Positions 41,475-51,764 of a DNA stretch of 64,000 nt are shown one piece after another. The DNA is from Terrabacter sp. Root181. GTDB taxonomy: Bacteria; Actinomycetota; Actinomycetes; Actinomycetales; Dermatophilaceae. The first letter of the stretch is position 1. Each line of letters opens with the position of its first letter. The notes below the pieces were generated by a model that did not search any database, was not told the DNA's origin, and worked only from the letters and a program-made list of their open reading frames with translations. Location of the stretch: positions 186,001 through 250,000 of the forward strand of contig NZ_LMHU01000009.1 in NCBI RefSeq assembly GCF_001428505.1, written 5' to 3'. A program made the translations under genes and the position numbers.

Positions 41475-43580
41475 TCAGCTCTTCTCGCCGGGGTTGACGA
41501 CCTGGTCGTCCGGCACCTCGATGACCTGCTCGGCGGGGTGCTCCTCGGCGAGGGAGTGCGCGCCGACGGCGGCCGCCTCGTCGATCTTGTCCTCGATCAC
41601 CTTGTCGGCCGGCACGGGCGGGGGCAGGTAGCCGTTCTGACCGCCCGAGCCGTTCTTCGCGGCGATCTCGGCGGGCGTCAGGACCGGCGGGCGGTCGCCG
41701 AGCTGGCGGGTCTGGGACGACAGCCACGTCGGGCGGGCCGGCTGCTTGACGACCGGCTTGAAGAGCTCGGCCAGCTCGTGGACGTTGAGCGTCTCCTTCT
41801 CGAGCAGCTCGAGGACGAGGTGGTCGAGAAGGTCGCGGTTGGCGTTGACCGCGGCGTAGGCCTCGTCGTGGGCCGCGTCGATGAGGGAGCGGACCTCCTC
41901 GTCGACGATGCGTGCGACCTCCTCGGAGTAGTCGCGCTGGTGGCCCATGTCGCGGCCGAGGAAGACCTCGCCGGTGCTCTGGCCGAGCTTGATGGCGCCG
42001 ACGCGCTCGGACATGCCGAACTCGGTGACCATCTTGCGGGCCATGCCGGTCGCCTTCTCGATGTCGTTGCTCGCACCCGTCGTCGGCTCGCGGAAGACGA
42101 TCTCCTCGGCGACGCGGCCACCGAGGGCGTACGCGAGCTGGTCGAGGATCTCGTTGCGGGTCGTGGAGTACTTGTCGTCGAGCGGCATGACCATCGTGTA
42201 GCCGAGGGCCCGCCCACGCGGCAGGATCGTCACCTTGGTCACCGGGTCGGTGTGGTTGAGCGACGCGGCGACGAGGGCGTGACCACCCTCGTGGTAGGCC
42301 GTGATCTTGCGCTCCTTGGCCGACATGATGCGCGTGCGCTTCTGCGGGCCGGCGATGACGCGGTCGATGGCCTCGTCGAGGGCCTCGTTGTCGATGACCT
42401 TCTTGTCACCACGGGCGGTGAGCAGGGCGGCCTCGTTGAGGACGTTGGCGAGGTCGGCGCCGGTGAAGCCCGGCGTGCGGCGGGCGACGGCGAGCAGGTC
42501 GACGTCGGCCGTGACCGGCTTGCCCTGGGCGTGGACCTCGAGGATGCGGTGGCGGCCGATCATGTCGGGCGCGTCGACGGCGATCTGGCGGTCGAAGCGG
42601 CCCGGCCGCAGCAGCGCGGGGTCGAGGATGTCGGGGCGGTTGGTCGCCGCGATGAGGATGACGTTGGTCTTGACGTCGAAGCCGTCCATCTCGACGAGCA
42701 GCTGGTTGAGCGTCTGCTCGCGCTCGTCGTGGCCGCCGCCCATGCCGGCGCCGCGGTGGCGTCCGACGGCGTCGATCTCGTCGACGAAGACGATGGCGGG
42801 CGCGTTGGCCTTGGCCTGCTCGAAGAGGTCGCGGACGCGGCTCGCGCCGACACCGACGAACATCTCGACGAAGTCGGAGCCGGAGATCGAGTAGAACGGC
42901 ACCCCCGCCTCACCCGCGACGGCGCGGGCGAGCAGCGTCTTGCCGGTGCCGGGCTGGCCGTAGAGCAGCACGCCCTTGGGGATCTTGGCGCCGACGGCGA
43001 GGAACTTCGCCGGCTCCTGGAGGAACTCCTTGATCTCCTGGAGCTCCTCGATGGCCTCGTCGCACCCGGCGACGTCGGCGAAGGTGACCTTCGGGGTGTC
43101 CTTGGTGGCGAGCTTGGCGCGCGACTTGCCGAACTGCATGACGCGGTTGCCGCCGCCCTGCATCTGGCCCATGAGGAACCAGAAGAGGCCGAGGATGATG
43201 ATGATCGGCAGGATCGAGAAGAGGAGCGAGCCGAACCAGCTGGGCTCGTCGATCTGGTCGTCGACGCCCTTCGTCGGAGGCTTGGTGTTGAGCGCCTCGA
43301 CGACGTCGGTGCCGCGGGCGTCGACGTAGTAGGCGTAGACCGACTTCGCGTCCTTCACGGTGCCGTCGGGCGAGGTGTAGGGCGTCTTGAGGGTCAGCTC
43401 CATCCGCTCGTTGTTGAGCAGCTTGGCCGACTCGACGTTGCCGTCGGTGATCTGCTTCATGGCAGCCGACGTGTCGATCCGGGGCGGGCCGGACTCGGAG
43501 AACATCATGCCGAAGACGAGCGCGCTGATGAGGACCAAGATCCACAACAGTGGTGTGCGCAGAATCCGCTTAGCGTCCAT
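41475..43580 (-). CDS. ftsH: ATP-dependent zinc metalloprotease FtsH
   Basis: Membrane AAA+ protease, 701 residues. Helix 1 is at about 10-27, the extracytoplasmic domain at about 28-113, and helix 2 at about 115-138. Walker A is GQPGTGKT (208-215; Gln replaces the usual Pro), with Walker [11 protein letters not shown], the second-region-of-homology [18 protein letters not shown] and the zinc motif HEGGH. The C-terminal 100 residues are Pro/Ala/Glu-rich. ATG 43580 matches the family start, but AGGAGG lies 28 nt upstream with a hairpin between. Confidence 0.95.
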   Translation of the reverse strand: MDAKRILRTPLLWILVLISALVFGMMFSESGPPRIDTSAAMKQITDGNVESAKLLNNERMELTLKTPYTSPDGTVKDAKSVYAYYVDARGTDVVEALNTKPPTKGVDDQIDEPSWFGSLLFSILPIIIILGLFWFLMGQMQGGGNRVMQFGKSRAKLATKDTPKVTFADVAGCDEAIEELQEIKEFLQEPAKFLAVGAKIPKGVLLYGQPGTGKTLLARAVAGEAGVPFYSISGSDFVEMFVGVGASRVRDLFEQAKANAPAIVFVDEIDAVGRHRGAGMGGGHDEREQTLNQLLVEMDGFDVKTNVILIAATNRPDILDPALLRPGRFDRQIAVDAPDMIGRHRILEVHAQGKPVTADVDLLAVARRTPGFTGADLANVLNEAALLTARGDKKVIDNEALDEAIDRVIAGPQKRTRIMSAKERKITAYHEGGHALVAASLNHTDPVTKVTILPRGRALGYTMVMPLDDKYSTTRNEILDQLAYALGGRVAEEIVFREPTTGASNDIEKATGMARKMVTEFGMSERVGAIKLGQSTGEVFLGRDMGHQRDYSEEVARIVDEEVRSLIDAAHDEAYAAVNANRDLLDHLVLELLEKETLNVHELAELFKPVVKQPARPTWLSSQTRQLGDRPPVLTPAEIAAKNGSGGQNGYLPPPVPADKVIEDKIDEAAAVGAHSLAEEHPAEQVIEVPDDQVVNPGEKS

Positions 43581-43927
43581 GTACGTGCGGGGTCTGTGAG
43601 ACCCCGGTCCTCCTGCTCGTCCGGTGAGTTTGTCCACCGGCACAACGTCCGGCGGACTACCAGTGTTCCGCATGCGGCGGCCCGGTGACCAACCAGCCCA
43701 CGCACGGATCGACGCCGTGCCCGGGCCGGCGGCACCACTCGCGTATGCCGTGTGCCGGGTTCCCGGCCCAAAACCGGTTGCCGCACGCTCCCCCACCTTG
43801 CTGCACTGGAGCGGTCGACGGTCCCGTCGACGCCAGGCACGGCCGAGGAGAGAGGGCACCGGGATGCGCCGCAGCTTCATGTCACCCGAGCAGGTCACCC
43901 ACACCCACGCACAGGACATGGAGCACC
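43581..43927. other. 347-bp divergent region between ftsH and the ribosomal protection gene
   Basis: Read toward ftsH it holds AGGAGG (43609-43614) and a hairpin (43589-43605), with upstream GGTAGT near 43657 as a possible -10. Read toward the GTPase it contains a CGTATGCCGTGTG word (43743), a GAGGAGAGAGG sequence (about 43843) and an upstream open frame from 43864. Confidence 0.6.
43589..43605 (-). promoter_or_regulatory. Hairpin between Shine-Dalgarno sequence and ftsH start
   Basis: GGGGTCT-CAC-AGACCCC (minus strand) has perfect 7-bp arms. Without it the AGGAGG-to-ATG spacing is 28 nt; folded, the unpaired spacing is about 11 nt. Confidence 0.6.
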
Positions 43928-43998
43928 TTGGACACCCCACCCACCCCACCGGCGCGTCCCGGACGCGCCCTCGGTCTCGGGATCCTCGCCCACGTTGA
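43864..43998 (+). CDS. Possible 44-residue leader peptide overlapping the ribosomal protection gene
   Basis: ATG 43864 is preceded by GAGGAGAGAGGG at a usable distance. The frame (begins [19 protein letters not shown], rich in His and Arg) stops at 43998, 70 nt inside the main gene in another frame. Some tetracycline-protection genes are controlled by leader translation; here this is only a possibility and the peptide may be spurious. Confidence 0.3.
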   Translation: MRRSFMSPEQVTHTHAQDMEHLGHPTHPTGASRTRPRSRDPRPR

Positions 43999-46108
43999 CG
44001 CGGGCAAGACGAGCCTGACCGAACGGTTGCTGCTGCACGCCGGCGTCATCGCCGAGCCGGGCAGCGTCGACGACGGCAGCACGCAGACCGACACCCTCGC
44101 GCTCGAGCGCGCCCGAGGCATCACGATCAAGGCCGCCGTGGTCTCCTTCGAGCTCGGCCCGGCCGACGACCCCGTCACGGTCAACCTCGTCGACACCCCC
44201 GGCCACTCGGACTTCATCGCGGAGGTCGAGCGCTCGCTCGCCGTGCTCGACGGCGCCGTGCTCGTGGTGTCGGCGGTCGAGGGCGTGCAGGCCCAGACCC
44301 GGGTGCTCATGCGGGCACTGCGACGCCTGCGCATCCCGACCGTGCTCTTCGTCAACAAGGTCGACCGCTCCGGTGCCCGCACGGACGCGGTGCTGCGGGA
44401 GGTCGTCGATCGGCTCGACGTCACGCCCGTGCCCCTCGGCCGGGTCGTCGACGAGGGCACGCGCGGCGCCGCGGTCGTCCCGGACGGCCTCGCGGCCCTG
44501 GGCCTGGCGGCACTGGGCCGGGCGGAGCGCGACGGCGGCGACCAGGTCACCGCGGCAGCCCGTGACCGCGTCGTCGAGGCGCTGAGCCGGGTCGACGACC
44601 GCCTGCTCGCCGACTGGGTCGAGGCCCCGCACCGCATCGATGGGCGTCGGCTCCGGACCGTCCTCGGCGACCAGACCGTCCGGGGACTCGTGTGCCCCGT
44701 GCTGGTCGGTTCGGCGATGACCGGGGTCGGCGTCGAGGACCTCGCCCGGGCCCTGCCGCACCTGCTGCCGACGCCGGCACCCGACCCCGACGCGCCCCTC
44801 GCCGGCACCGTCTTCGCGATCCAGCGCGGCGGCTCCGGCGAGAAGGTCGCGCTCGTCAGCGTGACCTCGGGCTCGCTGGCGGTGCGCGACCGGGTGCTCG
44901 TCCACGACGGCCGCGCGGACCCGGCGCACCCGGCGGACCCGGGCACACGGCATACGCCCTCCGCCCCCGACGACCGGGGCGAACGCCGCGGCGACGCGCG
45001 GTGCCGCGAGGAACGGGTCACCGGCCTGTCGGTGCACGTCCGCGGCGAGGTGGAGCGGGTGCCGCGGGTGCCGGCCGGGCGCATCGCGCGGGTCGTCGGG
45101 CTCGAGCGGGCCCGGATCGGCGACCTCGTCGGCGACGTGCGGATCGCCCGTCCCCTCGTCCACGAGTTCTCGCCGCCGACCCTCGAGACGGTGGTCGAGG
45201 CCCGCGACCCCGCCGACCGCGCCCGGCTGCACACGGCCCTGACCCACCTCGCGGAGCAGGACCCGCTCATCGACCTGCGCCACGACGAGGTCCGCGGCGA
45301 GACCCACGTGTCGCTCTACGGCGAGGTGCAGAAGGAGGTCATCGGTGCGGCCCTCGAGGCCGACTTCGGCGTCGAGGCGACGTTCAGCACGACGACCGTC
45401 ATCTGCCGCGAGCGGGTCACGGGGTCGGGCGCCGCGTTCGAGGTCATTGACGTGCCACCCAACCCGTTCCTCGCCACGGTCGGGCTGCGCGTCGACCCGG
45501 CCCCGTCGGGCTGCGGCGTGCGCTTCGCGCTGGAGGTGGAGCTCGGCTCGATGCCGGCGTCGTTCTTCACGGCTGTCGAGGACACCGTCCACGCGACCCT
45601 CGGCCAGGGCCTTCAGGGCTGGCCGGTCACCGACTGCGTCGTCACGATGACGCACTCGGGCTACTGGCCGCGGCAGAGCCACATGCACCAGAAGTTCGAC
45701 AAGTCGATGTCGAGCACCGCCGGCGACTTCCGCACCCTGACCCCGCTCGTGCTCATGGAGGCGCTGCGCCTCGCGGGCACGGCGGTCGAGGAGCCGGTGC
45801 ACCGCTTCGACCTCGAGGTGCCGAGCGAGGTGCTCGGCGCGGCCCTGACGATGCTCGGCCACGTGCGGGCGACCCCGCGCGCGACCGCGGTGCTCGGGCC
45901 GGTGACGCGGCTGCGGGGCGAGGTGCCCGCCGAGCGGCTGCACGAGCTGCAGCAACGGGTCCCCGGGCTCACGAGCGGCCTCGGCGACCTCGCGTGCAGC
46001 TTCGACGGCTACCGGCCCGTCACCGGTCGGCCGCCGGTGCGGTCGCGGACCGACCTCGACCCGCTGCACCGTCGCGAGTACCTCCTCCGCGTCGCCGGCA
46101 AGCTCTGA
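43928..46108 (+). CDS. Tet(M)/OtrA-like ribosomal protection GTPase
   Basis: EF-G paralogue that can release tetracyclines from the 30S subunit, 726 residues from TTG 43928 (GGAG 4 nt upstream; no ATG or GTG gives a sensible start). G1 [18 protein letters not shown], switch region [11 protein letters not shown]3 DTPGHSDF and G4 VNKVDR are present. The C-terminal domains retain [31 protein letters not shown] and the ending typical of OtrA/Tet proteins. About 33 extra residues (roughly 328-360) interrupt domain II. Base composition matches the neighbours, so it looks long resident. Whether it confers resistance cannot be read from sequence. Confidence 0.88.
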   Translation: MDTPPTPPARPGRALGLGILAHVDAGKTSLTERLLLHAGVIAEPGSVDDGSTQTDTLALERARGITIKAAVVSFELGPADDPVTVNLVDTPGHSDFIAEVERSLAVLDGAVLVVSAVEGVQAQTRVLMRALRRLRIPTVLFVNKVDRSGARTDAVLREVVDRLDVTPVPLGRVVDEGTRGAAVVPDGLAALGLAALGRAERDGGDQVTAAARDRVVEALSRVDDRLLADWVEAPHRIDGRRLRTVLGDQTVRGLVCPVLVGSAMTGVGVEDLARALPHLLPTPAPDPDAPLAGTVFAIQRGGSGEKVALVSVTSGSLAVRDRVLVHDGRADPAHPADPGTRHTPSAPDDRGERRGDARCREERVTGLSVHVRGEVERVPRVPAGRIARVVGLERARIGDLVGDVRIARPLVHEFSPPTLETVVEARDPADRARLHTALTHLAEQDPLIDLRHDEVRGETHVSLYGEVQKEVIGAALEADFGVEATFSTTTVICRERVTGSGAAFEVIDVPPNPFLATVGLRVDPAPSGCGVRFALEVELGSMPASFFTAVEDTVHATLGQGLQGWPVTDCVVTMTHSGYWPRQSHMHQKFDKSMSSTAGDFRTLTPLVLMEALRLAGTAVEEPVHRFDLEVPSEVLGAALTMLGHVRATPRATAVLGPVTRLRGEVPAERLHELQQRVPGLTSGLGDLACSFDGYRPVTGRPPVRSRTDLDPLHRREYLLRVAGKL

Positions 46109-46125
46109 CCCACCGCGCCTCCCCC

Positions 46126-46193
46126 ACCGAACGCCGCGTTCGGTGCCGAACTCAGCGTCCTGACTGTGAGTTCGAGATCGAACGCGGCGTTCG
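46126..46193. repeat. Dispersed GAACGC palindrome, copy 2
   Basis: Three nested stems: ACCGAACGC-C-GCGTTCGGT (46126-46144), CGAACTCA/TGAGTTCG (46147-46154 and 46167-46174) and CGAACGC-G-GCGTTCG (46179-46193). It lies between convergent genes. Confidence 0.85.
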
Positions 46194-46208
46194 GGCGAGC
46201 AGGGTGGG

Positions 46209-47033
46209 TCAGGGGGTGGCGGCGCGGAGGGCCTCGAGGACCCGGCGGTCGATGCCGTCGGGGCTGAGGCGGGCCTCGTAGTTCGCGTTGCCGGCCCAGT
46301 CGGCCAGCGCGGTCGCGACATCGGCGTCGGCGAAGCCCTTGGCCGCGAGGAGTGCACGCACCTCGTCGGCGAGCCCACCCTGCAGCGGCGCGACGTCCTC
46401 GGGCTTTCCGAAGTACATCTCCCAGTCCGAGAGCAGGCGGCCGAGCTCGGTGACCGGGTCGGCGTGGTCGTCGACGCGCAGGTCGGCGAGCACCCCGCAC
46501 GCGTCGTAGCCGGAACCCGGCTCGACGGCATACATGGCAGCGCTCTGGCGCCCCCGGGAGTCGCCGCCTGCGGCGTCACCGGCGACGAGCGCCGCGAGCA
46601 GCCGCCGCGCCAGCGGCTCCCCGGCGGTGTCGTGCCAGGCGCGCTCCATGGCCGCGACGACCTCGGGCCCGGTCAGGATGTTGCCCTGGATGGCGTATGC
46701 CGTGTCGCCGTCGTCGCGCGCGACGCCCCCCGCCCACTCGTTGCACTCCGAGCCCGTGAAGGTGGCGGCCGAGCCGAGCCCGACGACACCGACCTGACGG
46801 GTCTCGCGGCCCTCGTCGAGCGCCGTCGCCGCGGCGAGCGCCACGTCGGCCGGCTCACCCGCGGCGAGGCGGTCGAGCAGCTCGTCGAGGTAGGCGACGC
46901 GGGCGAACGACTGCGTGGCGACCGCACCCACGCCGAGGCGGGCGGCCGGGACGACAGCACCGACGGCGAGGAACTTGCTCGCGACGGCGATGCCGTGGGC
47001 GTCACCCTGGCGGGCGACGATCGAGAAGGTCAC
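46209..47033 (-). CDS. DUF1028 Ntn-hydrolase-like protein
   Basis: 274 residues. It begins TFSIVARQGDAHGIAVASKFLAVGAVVPAARLGVGAVATQ, the typical DUF1028 opening with a potential N-terminal Thr nucleophile, and contains YAIQGNILTGPEVVAAMERAW. A C-terminal helical domain of about 70 residues (WEMYFGKPEDVAPLQGGLADEVRALLAAKGF) resembles a peptidoglycan-binding-like fold seen in this family. The reaction is unknown. GTG 47033, 15 nt after the hpt stop, makes it the last gene of the dacB-to-hpt operon. Confidence 0.83.
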   Translation of the reverse strand: MTFSIVARQGDAHGIAVASKFLAVGAVVPAARLGVGAVATQSFARVAYLDELLDRLAAGEPADVALAAATALDEGRETRQVGVVGLGSAATFTGSECNEWAGGVARDDGDTAYAIQGNILTGPEVVAAMERAWHDTAGEPLARRLLAALVAGDAAGGDSRGRQSAAMYAVEPGSGYDACGVLADLRVDDHADPVTELGRLLSDWEMYFGKPEDVAPLQGGLADEVRALLAAKGFADADVATALADWAGNANYEARLSPDGIDRRVLEALRAATP

Positions 47034-47048
47034 CGGTCCCCGCCGCGG

Positions 47049-47600
47049 TCAGGCGTAGACGTGCGGGGCCAGGGTGCCGACGCACCGGAGGTTGCGGTAC
47101 TTCTCGGCGTAGTCGAGGCCGTAGCCGACGACGAACTCGTTGGGGATGTCGAAGCCGACGTACTTGACGGGGATGTCGACCTTGACGACGTCGGGCTTGC
47201 GCAGCAGCGTGCAGATCTCGACCGACGCCGGCTTGCGCGACTCGAGGTTGGACTTGATCCACGACAGCGTCAGGCCGGAGTCGATGATGTCCTCGACGAT
47301 GAGCACGTGGCGGCCGCTGATGTCGGTGTCGAGGTCCTTGAGGATCCGGACGACACCCGAGGACTTCGTGCCGGAGCCGTAGGACGAGACCGCCATCCAG
47401 TCCATCGGCGCGGTGCCGGGCAGGGCACGCATGAGGTCGGCCATGACGACGACGGCACCCTTGAGGACACCGACGAGGAGGAACTCCTTGCCCTCGTAGT
47501 CCTTCCAGATGTCGGCGGCGAGCTCGGAGAGGCGGGTCTGGATCTGCTCCTCGGTGAACAGGACCTTGGCCAGGTCATCTCCCATGTGCTCGTGGTCCAC
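47049..47600 (-). CDS. hpt: Hypoxanthine phosphoribosyltransferase
   Basis: Purine salvage enzyme making IMP/GMP from hypoxanthine/guanine and PRPP, 183 residues. The PRPP loop is VLIVEDIIDSGLTL. FLLVGVLKGAVVVMADLMRAL and DWMAVSSYGSGTKSSG form the flexible active-site loop, and KYVGFDIPNEFVVGYGLDYAEKYRNL is the base-binding end. GTG 47600 follows GAGGAG by about 6 nt. Confidence 0.96.
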   Translation of the reverse strand: MDHEHMGDDLAKVLFTEEQIQTRLSELAADIWKDYEGKEFLLVGVLKGAVVVMADLMRALPGTAPMDWMAVSSYGSGTKSSGVVRILKDLDTDISGRHVLIVEDIIDSGLTLSWIKSNLESRKPASVEICTLLRKPDVVKVDIPVKYVGFDIPNEFVVGYGLDYAEKYRNLRCVGTLAPHVYA

Positions 47601-47691
47601 GAAGGCTCCTCAGTGCGATGCGGGGTGGTGCAGGGTCGTGCGGGGCGGGTCCATTCAACCGCACCGGGACGGGCGCCGTCCCCGCCGGGGA

Positions 47692-47766
47692 GGCGGCCCG
47701 GGAAGGGCCGGGAAGGGCCGGGAAGCGCCGGGCGGTACCGGGCGGCACCGGGCGGCGCCGTCGCGC
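47692..47766 (-). repeat. Period-10 tandem repeat after tilS
   Basis: Read in tilS sense, the sequence after the stop is a run of 10-bp units of the form CCGCCCGGTN changing to CTTCCCGGCC, at least six copies in all. Confidence 0.75.
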
Positions 47767-48783
47767 TCACGCGTTGGCGGTCTGGCGCAGGGGGCTGAAG
47801 ACGATGGCACCACCGGTGCGGGCGACGGCGATGCCGCCGGGCACGTGGAGCGGGCCCTGTCCGTGCCACGACGTCAGGAGCGCGTCGAGCGACTCGACGT
47901 GCGCGGCGCTGACGTCGGCGAGCGGTGCGCCCGCCTCGGCGGCCAGCAGCCGCCAGACACGGGTGCGGATCGCCCGGGGCAGCGCGGCGAGCGCGTCGAG
48001 GTCGACACCGTCGCCGGCCGGGCCGGTCGGCAGGTCGGCGCGGGCCCGGACGGCCAGGCTCTCGAGGTAGTCGGCGTCCTCGCGCAGCAGGTCGGCGCTG
48101 CGCGCGAGCGCCGCGCCGAAGCCGGGGCCCAGGTCGGACTCGAGGGTGGCGAGCAGCCTGCGGGCGCGGACCCGCCGGAACGAGTCGTCGCTGTTGTGGG
48201 GGTCGTCCCAGGGGTTGATGCCGTAGGCCGCGCAGGCGGCCAGGGTGGTCGCGCGCGGCAGGCCCAGGAGGGGACGCACGAAGCGATCCCGGCGCACCGG
48301 CATACCGCTGAGCGACCGCGCACCCGACCCACGGGACAGGCCGAGCAGCACCTGCTCGGCCTGGTCGTCGCGGGTGTGGCCGATGAGCACCACGGCGGCA
48401 CCGACGCGGTCGGCGGCCCGCTCGATGGCGGCGTAGCGGGCCGCGCGGGCGTCGGCCTCGAGCCCGGCGCCGCTGGTGCGCACGTCGGCGCGGACGACGT
48501 CGACGGGGTCGAGTCCCATCTCGCGGCACACGGCCGCGGCGTCCTCGGCCACCTCGGCGGAGCGCTCCTGCAGACCGTGGTCGACGACGACGGCGCCACC
48601 TCGCACGCCGGAGCGCGGCGCCTCGAAGGCGAGCGCGGCTGCGAGCGCCACGGAGTCGGGACCGCCCGAGCAGGCGACGAGGACGACACTGCCCTCGGGC
48701 ACGTCGGCGAGGTGCTCACGCACCGCGAGGCGGGTGGCGGCGACGGCGGGGTCGGGACCGGGCATCTCTGCGGGACCTCGCAT
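47767..48783 (-). CDS. tilS: tRNA(Ile)-lysidine synthetase
   Basis: ATP-dependent formation of lysidine at the wobble position of AUA-reading tRNA-Ile, 338 residues. The PP-loop is VACSGGPDSVALA. AVVVDHGLQE, IGHTRDDQAEQVLLGLSRGSG and RPLLGLPRATTLAACAAYGINPWDDPHN are the N-type ATPase and tRNA-contact segments. ATG 48783 lies 3 nt after the zincin stop. AUA is a rare codon here, and many of the ATA triplets I saw in genes fall inside the GTATGCCG word. Confidence 0.95.
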   Translation of the reverse strand: MRGPAEMPGPDPAVAATRLAVREHLADVPEGSVVLVACSGGPDSVALAAALAFEAPRSGVRGGAVVVDHGLQERSAEVAEDAAAVCREMGLDPVDVVRADVRTSGAGLEADARAARYAAIERAADRVGAAVVLIGHTRDDQAEQVLLGLSRGSGARSLSGMPVRRDRFVRPLLGLPRATTLAACAAYGINPWDDPHNSDDSFRRVRARRLLATLESDLGPGFGAALARSADLLREDADYLESLAVRARADLPTGPAGDGVDLDALAALPRAIRTRVWRLLAAEAGAPLADVSAAHVESLDALLTSWHGQGPLHVPGGIAVARTGGAIVFSPLRQTANA

Positions 48784-48786
48784 CGC

Positions 48787-49893
48787 TCAGCCGTGGACCC
48801 GACGCACCCAGGCGTCCGGCTCGAGGATCTCGGCGGCGTGCGGGAGGGTCTCGGGCGAGGTCCACACGGCGTTGAAGCCGTCGCGGCCCACCTGGTCGGT
48901 GACGGCCCGGACGAAGACGGCGCCGTCGCGGTACTGGCGCATCTTGGCCTCGAGGCCGAGCAGCTTGCGCAGCAGGCGGTCGATGCCGACCGAGCTGTTG
49001 CGGCGCTCGTCGAACTTGCGGCGGATCTCGTCGACGCTGGGAATGACCCGCGGGCCGACCGCGTCCATGACGACGTCGGCGTGGCCCTCGAGCAGAGACA
49101 TGACGGCGGTGAGCTCGGCGATCTGGGCCTTCTGCTCGGGTGTCGCGAAGAGCTGGCCGATGCCCTCGCCGGAGCTGAACACCTCGGGGAGGTTCTTCGT
49201 CAGCTGCTCGAACCGCTTGGAGAGGTCCTCCGGGGTGGGCGCGAGGTCGACGGCGAGCGCCTGGGTGCGGGACACCATGTGGTCGCGCAGCCACGGCACG
49301 GCCGTGAACTGCACGCGGTGGGTCTCCTCGTGCATGGCGACCCAGCGCCGGAAGTCCGTGGGATCGACCTGGAGGCGCCGCTCGGCCGCGACGATGTTGG
49401 GGGCGACGAGCAGCAGGCGCGGCGTGCCACCGGGGGCGAGGTCGTACTGGCCGAGCACCTTGCTCGAGAGGAACGCGAGCAGCCCGCCCATCTCGGCGCC
49501 GGTGACCTTGCCACCGATCGCGGCGGCCGTGGCGTTCGTCGACGACTTCTTCGCCGCGTTGAGCTTGTCGACGACGGGGTCGAGCATCGACCTGAACGAG
49601 TCGACGTTGGCGCTGATCCAGCCGGCGCGGTCGACGACGAGGGGCGCGGGCGCGTCGGCCGGTGCCGTCAGGGCGCTCGTCTCGGCGACGGGTCCGACGG
49701 CGGAGGCGGCGGCCGCGCGCAGGTCGGCGACGATGGCCGCGGCCTCGTCGCTCGAGACCTGGGGGCCGGGGTTGACGATGGCCCGTCCGGTCCGCTTGGC
49801 GAACTCGTAGTCGACGGACGCGACCGGTGCCCCACCCCCCGGACGGTCGGGACGGTTGGCGTCCACAGGGGTCGGGAGGGTCGTGTCGGTCAT
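48787..49893 (-). CDS. Zincin-like metallopeptidase, DUF2342 family
   Basis: 368 residues. VAMHEETHRVQFTAVPWLRDHMV provides an HEXXH zinc motif (HEETH), and LEGHADVVMDAVG supplies a plausible third ligand. No secretion signal is visible, so it is probably cytoplasmic. The family is consistently found between dacB and tilS in actinobacteria (Rv3626c position), but its substrate is unknown. ATG 49893 has AAAGGG upstream; the preceding frame is unsupported. Confidence 0.86.
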   Translation of the reverse strand: MTDTTLPTPVDANRPDRPGGGAPVASVDYEFAKRTGRAIVNPGPQVSSDEAAAIVADLRAAAASAVGPVAETSALTAPADAPAPLVVDRAGWISANVDSFRSMLDPVVDKLNAAKKSSTNATAAAIGGKVTGAEMGGLLAFLSSKVLGQYDLAPGGTPRLLLVAPNIVAAERRLQVDPTDFRRWVAMHEETHRVQFTAVPWLRDHMVSRTQALAVDLAPTPEDLSKRFEQLTKNLPEVFSSGEGIGQLFATPEQKAQIAELTAVMSLLEGHADVVMDAVGPRVIPSVDEIRRKFDERRNSSVGIDRLLRKLLGLEAKMRQYRDGAVFVRAVTDQVGRDGFNAVWTSPETLPHAAEILEPDAWVRRVHG

Positions 49894-50016
49894 GCCAGCC
49901 CTTTCGGTGCCGTGACGGTGTCGACGTCGCGCGAGGTGTCTGGGTGGCCCAGCCGGCCACACGGAGAGGTCACGACCACGGTCGCGCACCAGGACCCCGA
50001 GCGGCCCACCGGCCCG

Positions 50017-51618
50017 TCAGCGGCACCCGCACGAGGCGATCGCCGCTACAAAACGGTCCAACGCCGCTCGCGCGTCGTTGGTTCCCACTCCGGCGACCAT
50101 ACCCACGAAGACGAGGAGCCGACCGTCGTCGTCGACGACGCTCCCGGCCAGGGCGTTGGCCCCGGTCAGGGTGCCGGTCTTGGCGCGTGCGCGGCCCGCC
50201 GCGTCGTGGTCGGCCCCGGTGAACCGGTCGGCCAGGGTGCCGGTCAGGCCACCGATCGGCAGGCCGTCGAGAGCACGCCGGAGCACCGCGTGCTTCCCGT
50301 CGTAGCCGAGCACGAGCACGTCGGACAGGAGGGAGGCGCGGACGCGGTTCTCGCGGGACAGGCCGCTCGCGTCGGAGAGCGTCACGCCCGTCGTGTCGAG
50401 GCCGAGCGCCGCCACCTGCGACACCACCCACGAGCCGACCTCGGCGAAGTCGGTGCCGGCCCCCGAGCGGTAGGCCGCCTGGCGGGAGAGGATCTCGGTC
50501 AGCGCGTTGTCGCTGTCGGTGAGGGCGAGGGCGAGCTGCTCGCGCACGGGCGCGGACTCGACGCTGCCGAGGACGGAGCCGGGACCGCTCGCCGGCACCG
50601 TCGGTGTGGCAGCCGGGGTCGTCGGCGCCTGCGCGCCTGCCGTGGACGTGCCGCCTTCGGAGAGGGTCGCACCGTCGGACGGCGTCGCCGACGGCGCACC
50701 GGTGCCGGCGGGCGTCGGCATGGGCGAGCCGGGGACCCCCGGAGCCTGACCGCGCGCGGCGAGCGTCACGTCGACCCCGCGCGCCTCGAGCTGCCGGGCG
50801 AAGGCCGCGCGGGTGGAGGCGACGGGGTCGGCCGGGCCGGGCGACCCGCCGTGAGCCCGCTGGGTCGACAGCCCGAGCATCGCCACGGCGCCGGTGATGC
50901 CGGAGCTGCGGAATGTCGGGGCCCACGTCGGAGCCGTCGTCGGCCCGGCGGCATACGTCTCGTCGACGTAGAGCCTGACGCTGCCGGTGCCCCGGGCCTT
51001 GAGGGCCGAGGCCACCTGGTCGGCGAGGTCGCGCAGGCCGGCACGGCCCGCGACCGCGTCGGGGTCGCCCTTGCCCGGGTTGAGCAGGGAGTCGCCGCCG
51101 GCGACGAGGACGATCTGGTCGGGCTCGTCACCCTCGCGGACGACGGTGCGCAGCGTCTCGTCGGGAGCGAAGGTCTGGCCGACGGCCGCCGCCGAGAGCA
51201 GCTTCGTCGTCGAGGCCGGGATGCGCAGCTCGTCGCCGCCCTGGTCGAGCAGCACCTCGCCGGTCTGCCCGTCGCGCACGACGAGGGCCGAGTCGCCCAG
51301 CGCCGGCAGGGCCCGCACCGAGGCGAGTGCCTGCTCGATGCCCGCCGCCGACGGGGCGGCGGTGTCGCCGGCCAGCGACGGCAACGGCGGGGCGACGGAG
51401 GTCGCCATGGTGGGCTGCGGGACCGAGGGCAGCGTCCGCGTCGCGATCGTCTCGGTGGGCGGGGGCGGCGGCAGGGGCTGCACCGTCAGCGCACCGGGCG
51501 CCGCATCGGCGACGTCGAGGACGGCATACCCGAGCAGCACGGCGACGGCCGACCACACGGCAGCCATGCCGTAGGTGAGGCGGGGACCGCGTCGACCCGG
51601 CTGCGTCTCGTGCGCCAT
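50017..51618 (-). CDS. dacB: D-alanyl-D-alanine carboxypeptidase/endopeptidase (PBP4/DacB type)
   Basis: Trims peptidoglycan stem peptides outside the membrane, 533 residues. A single helix near residues 17-37 is probably a signal anchor, followed by a Pro/Thr-rich linker. The three active-site motifs are present: SxxK as [10 protein letters not shown], SxN as SDNALTE and KTG as AKTGTLTG. A Pro/Thr/Ala/Gly-rich insertion of about 55 residues precedes the SxN region. ATG 51618 has a GGGGGGAG stretch upstream. First gene of an operon running to DUF1028. Confidence 0.93.
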   Translation of the reverse strand: MAHETQPGRRGPRLTYGMAAVWSAVAVLLGYAVLDVADAAPGALTVQPLPPPPPTETIATRTLPSVPQPTMATSVAPPLPSLAGDTAAPSAAGIEQALASVRALPALGDSALVVRDGQTGEVLLDQGGDELRIPASTTKLLSAAAVGQTFAPDETLRTVVREGDEPDQIVLVAGGDSLLNPGKGDPDAVAGRAGLRDLADQVASALKARGTGSVRLYVDETYAAGPTTAPTWAPTFRSSGITGAVAMLGLSTQRAHGGSPGPADPVASTRAAFARQLEARGVDVTLAARGQAPGVPGSPMPTPAGTGAPSATPSDGATLSEGGTSTAGAQAPTTPAATPTVPASGPGSVLGSVESAPVREQLALALTDSDNALTEILSRQAAYRSGAGTDFAEVGSWVVSQVAALGLDTTGVTLSDASGLSRENRVRASLLSDVLVLGYDGKHAVLRRALDGLPIGGLTGTLADRFTGADHDAAGRARAKTGTLTGANALAGSVVDDDGRLLVFVGMVAGVGTNDARAALDRFVAAIASCGCR

Positions 51619-51764
51619 CGCGCGTCTCCCCCCGTCCGATCGTCCGTCGCTGTTTCGCGCAAGGACCGTCCTTGCTGCCACACTGTCGCGGACGATTCTG
51701 TCAGCCGCCGGCGAGTGCTTCGGCACCCGAGCCGCCACCCGAAGACCGTGAAGAAGGGGAAGAC

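Noticed and set aside
43928-46108. The Tet(M)/OtrA-like gene as a recently acquired mobile resistance gene
   Set aside because: No transposase, integrase or flanking repeats; G+C and codon use match the neighbours, and it even carries the local GTATGCCG word.
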